Below, one piece after another: positions 59,415-64,000 of a DNA stretch of 64,000 nt. Under the pieces are notes generated by a model that was not told where the DNA came from, ran no database searches, and worked only from the letters and a program-made list of their open reading frames with translations. The position numbers were made by a program, and so were the translations under genes. How positions within the stretch are numbered: the stretch's first letter is position 1; every line of letters starts with the position of its first letter. The stretch is from SCTM01 sp965279655 (GTDB lineage: Bacteria; Pseudomonadota; Alphaproteobacteria; Rhodospirillales; Rhodospirillaceae), in contig OZ257255.1 of the NCBI GenBank assembly GCA_965279655.1, forward strand, positions 5,022,001-5,086,000, given 5' to 3'.

Positions 59415-61901
59415 GTGACCGATCGGCGTCTTGTGCCCGTGCATGCCGCCCTGGCCGCCGGCCAGATCCGTGTGCTCTCCATCGACATCTTCGACACGCT
59501 GTTGTGGCGCCGCGTGCCGGAGCCCAAGGATGCGTTCCTGCTCCTCGGGCGCCTGTTGGCGGAGAAGCGTCAACTCGCACCGCACATCAATCCGGTGGCA
59601 TTCGCGGAACTGCGGGCAGCGGCGGAGAAAGACTCCCGCGCCCGTAAGGAAGCGGCCACGGGGTCGCGGGAAGTGACGCTTGTGGACGTCTACCGGGAGC
59701 TTCCGGCGTTCCTGTTCGCCAAAGGCTTCGATGCGCCGGCCGCGGCCGCCGCCGAAGTGACGTTCGAGGACTCACTGATGATCCGCGACACGGCGATCAT
59801 CGACCTCATGACGGCGGCGAAGAGGGCCGGCGCGAAGGTCATCCTGGTCTCCGACACGTATTTCTCCTCCACGCAGATCAAGGGATTCCTTTCCAAGCCC
59901 GGCGTGATGGAAGGGCGCGATTTCGACCGGCTGTACGTCTCGTGCGAAGCCGGACGTCCGAAATGGCGCGACCTGTTCGACACGGTGATCGCGGATATGG
60001 GCGTCGCGCCTGCCGAGATATTGCACGTGGGCGATACATTGGAAGCGGACGTGTGGCCGTGCCGCTTGCGTGGGGTCGCGGTGTGCCACTACGACAAATG
60101 GGCGTTCGATGCGCGCGTGCAAACCATCGAATGGCCGAGCGCGCTCGCCGCGCGGGCAGCGCGGCTGGGCGGTGGCGGCGATTTCGGCCTCACGGGCTTG
60201 CGTTCGCGGCTGTTCCATCGGGCGCCTGCGGACGTGAATCCCGCGCTCGTACCCTATTGGACCTATGGAGCTGCCACGCTCGCGCCGGCATTCGCGGGGT
60301 TCGCGCGCTGGGTCGTTGCCGGCTGCAAGGCGACAAGTACCACGAAGATCTTCGGGCTGATGCGCGAAGGGCGATTCCTCAATCGGGTTGTCGGCGACAC
60401 CGCCAAGGCCTTGGGCGTGCCGCTCGCGACCGAAGAGCTGTGGCTGTCGCGCCGCGCCGTAATCCGTGCGGCACTTGCGCCTGAATCCACCGGCCTGCTG
60501 CCGGAGTTCGCGATGCTGACGCCGGGGCATGACACAGCTTCGGTGTTGAGTGAGATGGGCCTGACGGTCGCCGAGGTGGCGGGGTTGGTCGGCGGCACGT
60601 TCGACCTCACCCAGGATCGCGCTCTGGTGCGCCTGTGTCAGGCACTCGGCACCGCGCCGCATCTCCTCGCCAAGGTCATGGCCGTTGCGTCGCGCCATCG
60701 CGCGCTGCTGCTGACGGCGCTGGAGAAGCAGATGGACCTGCGTGCTGCTGGGCCCGTGGCGATCATGGACCTCGGCTACAGCGCGACAATTCAGAGCGTG
60801 CTGCAGGGATTGCTGGCGCGGGAAGGCAGTCCGTTGCATCTCGTCGGCTTCTATCTCGCGCTCAACGCCAAGGCGCAGACGAATGTCGGCGGGGGCGCGG
60901 ACTTGCACGGATATCTCGACGCGGACGGGTTCGCTGGGCCGATGGGCAAGCTGCTGTCGCGCGTGCCGTTCGTTCTGGAACACGCCTGCATGTGTCCCGA
61001 AGGCAGCCTGTCGCACTTCGACGAGAAGGGCGAACCGGTGCTGTTGCCCAACCTGCGCGACGAAACGCAGATCGCGCAGATGGAGGCAGTGCAGGCGGGC
61101 ATCCTTGACGGCGTGGCGGCGATCAACGAACACCTCGGCGACCTCGCGGCGACGCCGGCGGATGCGCCGGAGTTGAAGGCGCAGATCGCGGCGATCCTGG
61201 AGAGCTCACACCTGCATCCGACGGCACAGGAAGCCGCGACGGTCGGCGCGTGGCGGCACGAAGCGAAGATCGACTTTACCGGCGCGCACAAACTCACGGA
61301 CCTGTCGTTCGATGGTCCATTGCTGGAGTATCGCGGCTGGCCGGGCCTGCAGGACATCAATCTCGACCAGGTGTATTGGCCGGCCGCCGCCTTCGTCGCG
61401 GCAGATCCCTATATCGCCGAGGTTTATGCCGCCGGTACCAAGGACGCCTATCAAGCCGCGAACCTGACGGCAGGCCCTCTGCTTGGGCGTGTGACCGTAT
61501 GCCCGGACGCCGGTGCGGGCTTCGACGAGCGTCGCCAAGGCACGATCCCGATCGCGGCGAATACCTTTGGGCGTGCCGAGCTGACCGCGGCCATCAAAGG
61601 CGTGGGACCGGATGCCTATCAGCGTCTGCGCATCACATGGCCGGCGGCGCGGTCGATCGTGAGCCTCGACAGCATGACGGTCACCACCACCAGCGAGGCT
61701 GACCGCAATACGCAGGCTGTAGATCTGCGCGACGCGACATGGAGCAACGTGCGCGACCTCGGCAATGGTCTGATCGAGACCGGTCCGGGGGCGCAATGCG
61801 TGATCGCGTTGCCGCCGCCGCCGCCGCCGCCGCATGGCCTGGAGATGTCCTTGCGGCTGAAGTTCCTGCGTCTCGATCCGCTGTTCGGAGCCAAGTCATG
61901 A
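59415..61901 (+). CDS. HAD-superfamily large protein of glycan locus
   Basis: 828 residues from a GTG. The N-terminal HAD domain has VLSIDIFDTLLWRR (D24, D27), KVILVSDTYFSS, RPKWRDLFDTVIADMG and EILHVGDTLEADV, the four HAD motifs. The central and C-terminal parts (about 270-828) are of unknown fold, with RLRITWPAAR and a seven-Pro run near the end. Predicted HAD proteins of this type (COG5610-like) often lie in polysaccharide loci and some carry further transferase domains. The stop overlaps the GT2 start by 4 bases, so the two are coupled. Confidence 0.7.
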   Translation: MTDRRLVPVHAALAAGQIRVLSIDIFDTLLWRRVPEPKDAFLLLGRLLAEKRQLAPHINPVAFAELRAAAEKDSRARKEAATGSREVTLVDVYRELPAFLFAKGFDAPAAAAAEVTFEDSLMIRDTAIIDLMTAAKRAGAKVILVSDTYFSSTQIKGFLSKPGVMEGRDFDRLYVSCEAGRPKWRDLFDTVIADMGVAPAEILHVGDTLEADVWPCRLRGVAVCHYDKWAFDARVQTIEWPSALAARAARLGGGGDFGLTGLRSRLFHRAPADVNPALVPYWTYGAATLAPAFAGFARWVVAGCKATSTTKIFGLMREGRFLNRVVGDTAKALGVPLATEELWLSRRAVIRAALAPESTGLLPEFAMLTPGHDTASVLSEMGLTVAEVAGLVGGTFDLTQDRALVRLCQALGTAPHLLAKVMAVASRHRALLLTALEKQMDLRAAGPVAIMDLGYSATIQSVLQGLLAREGSPLHLVGFYLALNAKAQTNVGGGADLHGYLDADGFAGPMGKLLSRVPFVLEHACMCPEGSLSHFDEKGEPVLLPNLRDETQIAQMEAVQAGILDGVAAINEHLGDLAATPADAPELKAQIAAILESSHLHPTAQEAATVGAWRHEAKIDFTGAHKLTDLSFDGPLLEYRGWPGLQDINLDQVYWPAAAFVAADPYIAEVYAAGTKDAYQAANLTAGPLLGRVTVCPDAGAGFDERRQGTIPIAANTFGRAELTAAIKGVGPDAYQRLRITWPAARSIVSLDSMTVTTTSEADRNTQAVDLRDATWSNVRDLGNGLIETGPGAQCVIALPPPPPPPHGLEMSLRLKFLRLDPLFGAKS

Positions 61902-62776
61902 GCGGGCGTCTCTGCATGGTGACGACCAACTTCAACTATGGCGCCTATCTCGACGAGTGCATGACGTCGATCATCAATTCACGCGGCTTCGACCACGTGG
62001 ACTACGTCGTCATGGACGGCGGCTCGACGGACACCTCCGTCGACATCATTAAGAGGCACGCTGCGAAGCTGAAGCACTGGCAGTCCGAGAAGGACGCCGG
62101 CATGTATCACGCCATCCAGGCGGGGTTTGCATTGTCCGACGCCCCTTATATGGGTTGGCTGAATTCCGACGATCAGCTGGCGCCCTGGGCGATCCAGACC
62201 GCGCTCGATATCTTCGATCAGTTGCCCGAAGTGCGTTGGATCACGTCGCGCTTTCCGATGCAGGCGCGCGCGGACGGTGTGGTGATCAAGGCGGACTTCG
62301 TGCCCGGCGTGGACGAGTGGGGGTTCTACAACGGCGAGCATGTGCGCTCGCTGGGGCTGCCGTCGAGCGGCTGGATCGTGCAGGACTGCACCTTCTGGCG
62401 GCGCGACCTGTGGGACGAGGTCGGGGGTGCGTTCGATCTCTCCCTGAAGCTCGCCGGCGACTTCGAGTTGTGGGCTCGGTTCCTCCAGAAGACGCCGCTC
62501 TATGTCGTGCCGGTGCCGTTCGGAATCTATCGCATGCATGGAAACAACGCGGCCATCACCCGGCGCGATGAATACCGCGACGAATGCGTGAAGGTGCTGA
62601 ACCGTTATACGCCGATCGTCCCATCGGACATCCAGCGCTTAAGTCAGCATGTCGTCGGCAAGCACCTGAAGGCGATTGGCCTTGGGCGCTTGATGGATGA
62701 AAAGCTGAGTCCTCCGATCAAGACTATCGTGTTCAATCACGGCGACGGCCGCTATCACGCCGTCGAGCAGCCTTAG
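61898..62776 (+). CDS. GT2-family glycosyltransferase
   Basis: 292 residues from an ATG overlapping the upstream stop. The GT-A fold shows CMVTTNFNYGAYLDECMTSI, DYVVMDGGSTDTSVDII and GWLNSDDQLAPWAI, the DxD-type donor site (NSDD). Later, GDFELWARFL holds the catalytic-base region. It probably adds a sugar to a polysaccharide or lipid carrier at the inner face of the membrane. It is convergent with the epimerase gene, overlapping 4 bases. Confidence 0.9.
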   Translation: MSGRLCMVTTNFNYGAYLDECMTSIINSRGFDHVDYVVMDGGSTDTSVDIIKRHAAKLKHWQSEKDAGMYHAIQAGFALSDAPYMGWLNSDDQLAPWAIQTALDIFDQLPEVRWITSRFPMQARADGVVIKADFVPGVDEWGFYNGEHVRSLGLPSSGWIVQDCTFWRRDLWDEVGGAFDLSLKLAGDFELWARFLQKTPLYVVPVPFGIYRMHGNNAAITRRDEYRDECVKVLNRYTPIVPSDIQRLSQHVVGKHLKAIGLGRLMDEKLSPPIKTIVFNHGDGRYHAVEQP

Positions 62777-63717
62777 GTCGGAGGTTTGCGCGGCTGGCCT
62801 TCGGGCGAGCGCAGGTAAGCAGCGTATTCCGCGAGACCCGTGTCGAGATCGGTCGTCGCTTTCAATCCGAGACCGCTCAGGCGCGTGAGGTCGGCGCGGA
62901 AGAAGGCGGGGTCGCCGGCGCGCACCTCATTGTTGAAGCGGATGTCCGGCGTCGCATCGAGGGCCTTCGCGAGTGCGTGCGCGAACGCCGCCACCGTGAC
63001 CGCGCGTCCCGTCGCGCCGTTGACGATCAGCGGCGACGGCAGATCCATGGTGGCCAGCGCAACGATGAATGCCGCCGCGTCGTGGACCGACAGGAAATCG
63101 CGGGTCTCCCGGCCGGTGCCGAACAGATCGATCGGGTTAGTACCGGTGAGTATCTTGCGGCCCAGCTCCCACGGCAGCTGTTTGCGCAAACGCGGACCGT
63201 AGACCGAGAACATGCGCAGGATGGCGATGGGTTGGCCTTTGACCGCGGCTTTCAGGCAGGCTTCCTCCGCCAGCTTCTTGTGTTCGCCATAGGGCGACAC
63301 AGGCGCGAGCTTACGATCCTCCGTCAGCGGCACATCATCGGCGGCGCCATAGACCGCGGCACTCGATGGGAACACAACGCGCGCTTGCGGGGCGGCGTCG
63401 GCGAGAAAGCTCAGCAAAGCCTTGGTGCTGTCGAGCGTGTCGCGCTTGCAGAGCTTCGGATGGGTAATGGAGCGGCCGACGGAACCGTTGCCGGCGCCGT
63501 GGAAGATCGCCACCGGCGCGCCGGCCATGTCGTAGGCCGCGCCGAGGGAGTGGGCGTCGATGTCGGCTTCAAGGGAGAACTTGTCCGGCGTCGGGCCGCG
63601 CAGCCGGTCGATCCGCACGACGGTGTAGCCCTTGTCGGCGAACACCTGCGCGACGTGGCTGCCGATGAAGCCGCTGGCGCCGGTGACCCAAGCGACGGGA
63701 GGTCTGGTGGCGGCCAT
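62773..63717 (-). CDS. NAD-dependent sugar epimerase/dehydratase
   Basis: 314 residues from the ATG at 63717. The extended SDR fold has VAWVTGASGFIGSHVAQVF, the catalytic Ser in VVFPSSAAVYG and Y-G-E-H-K (YxxxK) later. The C-terminal part has GRETRDFLSVHDAAAF, usual for nucleotide-sugar enzymes. It likely epimerises or dehydrates an NDP-sugar for the polysaccharide. It lies 1 base after the methyltransferase-like gene on the same strand. Confidence 0.9.
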   Translation of the reverse strand: MAATRPPVAWVTGASGFIGSHVAQVFADKGYTVVRIDRLRGPTPDKFSLEADIDAHSLGAAYDMAGAPVAIFHGAGNGSVGRSITHPKLCKRDTLDSTKALLSFLADAAPQARVVFPSSAAVYGAADDVPLTEDRKLAPVSPYGEHKKLAEEACLKAAVKGQPIAILRMFSVYGPRLRKQLPWELGRKILTGTNPIDLFGTGRETRDFLSVHDAAAFIVALATMDLPSPLIVNGATGRAVTVAAFAHALAKALDATPDIRFNNEVRAGDPAFFRADLTRLSGLGLKATTDLDTGLAEYAAYLRSPEGQPRKPPT

Positions 63718-63718
63718 G

Positions 63719-64000
63719 TCAGTATTTTCGGATCGCGAAGCCGACGCCGTAACCGGCATCGCGGAAGTTCCAGGCGGAGAAGCGGTCGTCGTTGGCGACG
63801 AGTTCCTTCCATACACCGTTGAGTTCCGGATGCGCCGGGTGGGCGATATCATCGAACACGATGGCGCCGCCGACAGCCAGCCGAGGCAGCACGTCGCACA
63901 TGTCCTGGGCCGCGCCGCGTTCGGAGTGATCGCCGTCTACGGTGATCAGATCGAAAGCGGCGGTGGAGTTCCTGCGGAAGAAGTCCGGCAGGGTGGCATG
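63719..64000 (-). CDS. SAM-dependent methyltransferase, 5' end outside window
   Basis: The frame is open to the window edge, so only the C-terminal 93 residues are seen. FDLITVDGDHSERGAAQDMC, then RLAVGGAIVFDDIAHPAH, match the D-G-D-H/H metal-type and FDD strands of the class I methyltransferase group (Methyltransf_24/CmcI-like). It likely methylates a sugar or another small molecule of the same glycan pathway. The stop lies 1 base before the epimerase start. Confidence 0.75.
   Translation of the reverse strand, partial: HATLPDFFRRNSTAAFDLITVDGDHSERGAAQDMCDVLPRLAVGGAIVFDDIAHPAHPELNGVWKELVANDDRFSAWNFRDAGYGVGFAIRKY

Noticed and set aside
61809..61834. CCG trinucleotide run in the HAD-type gene as a phase-variable repeat
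   Set aside because: It encodes an in-frame Pro run, and changes by whole units would not shift the frame. Similar Pro runs occur in other genes of the window (about 17385 and 38070), so it reflects base composition.
1..64000. CRISPR arrays, tRNA or rRNA genes, insertion sequences, integrases
   Set aside because: No regularly spaced repeats, no cloverleaf-like sequences, and no transposase or integrase motifs were seen in any gap.

Overview
The window is about 64 kb of GC-rich, densely coded DNA that reads as the chromosome of an alphaproteobacterium. The evidence is the DUF3035 (BamF-type) lipoprotein after lspA, the plant-type GshA, the DUF374 acyltransferase beside lpxK, ubiA and ubiD genes for ubiquinone, many 4-base start/stop overlaps and frequent GTG starts. 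Genus and order cannot be fixed from the sequence. No rRNA, tRNA, CRISPR array, transposase or integrase is visible.

Layout. 1-2.5 kb: a small catabolic-looking cluster of a partial alpha/beta hydrolase, an SDR-fold protein with the halohydrin-dehalogenase signature, a translationally coupled DehI-family protein and a MarR regulator. 2.5-8.8 kb: a lipoprotein, a MaoC dehydratase, ribF, ileS, lspA and bamF. 8.8-10.6 kb: a reverse-strand VOC/membrane pair. 10.7-17.9 kb: an M16 peptidase pair, pgi, mutL and an unknown gene. 17.9-28.3 kb: rsmD, a pseudouridine synthase, a class I amidotransferase, a lytic transglycosylase, tadA, purD, xseA, an APC permease, lpxK and a DUF374 acyltransferase. 28.8-31.8 kb: a glycosyltransferase, a PlcP/LpxH-type metallophosphoesterase and a divergent diacylglycerol kinase, which look like a membrane-lipid remodelling set. 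31.8-46.9 kb: a NUDIX gene, pmbA, ubiD, a GAF/HD-GYP protein, ubiA, rsmE, gshA, a chorismate mutase, a phosphofructokinase, a class D beta-lactamase, an orphan solute-binding protein and a Rieske oxygenase. 47.4-50.5 kb: a polyamine locus with a leader peptide, a speF-like leader RNA, ornithine decarboxylase and a deoxyhypusine-synthase-family enzyme. 50.5-55.1 kb: a PAQR protein, an FAD oxidase, a ketopantoate-reductase-like protein and an NSS transporter.

55.1-56.7 kb is a lower-GC, island-like stretch. It has an 80 percent identical duplicated leader, a lysozyme/transglycosylase-like gene broken by two compensating frameshifts, and a four-helix membrane protein. 56.7-64 kb: a DUF3095 cyclase-like protein, a response regulator, a PEP-CTERM protein under a textbook sigma-54 promoter, and an envelope/exopolysaccharide-type gene set (a HAD-type large protein, a GT2, a sugar epimerase and a truncated methyltransferase).

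The strongest leads are the HHDH-like/DehI-like pair, the plcP-agt-dagK set with two Pho-type half-sites, the leader-controlled ODC/DHS-like polyamine locus, the frameshifted lysozyme-like gene with its membrane partner and duplicated leader, and the sigma-54 PEP-CTERM promoter. All function calls are by recognition of motifs and family resemblance; no database search was run.
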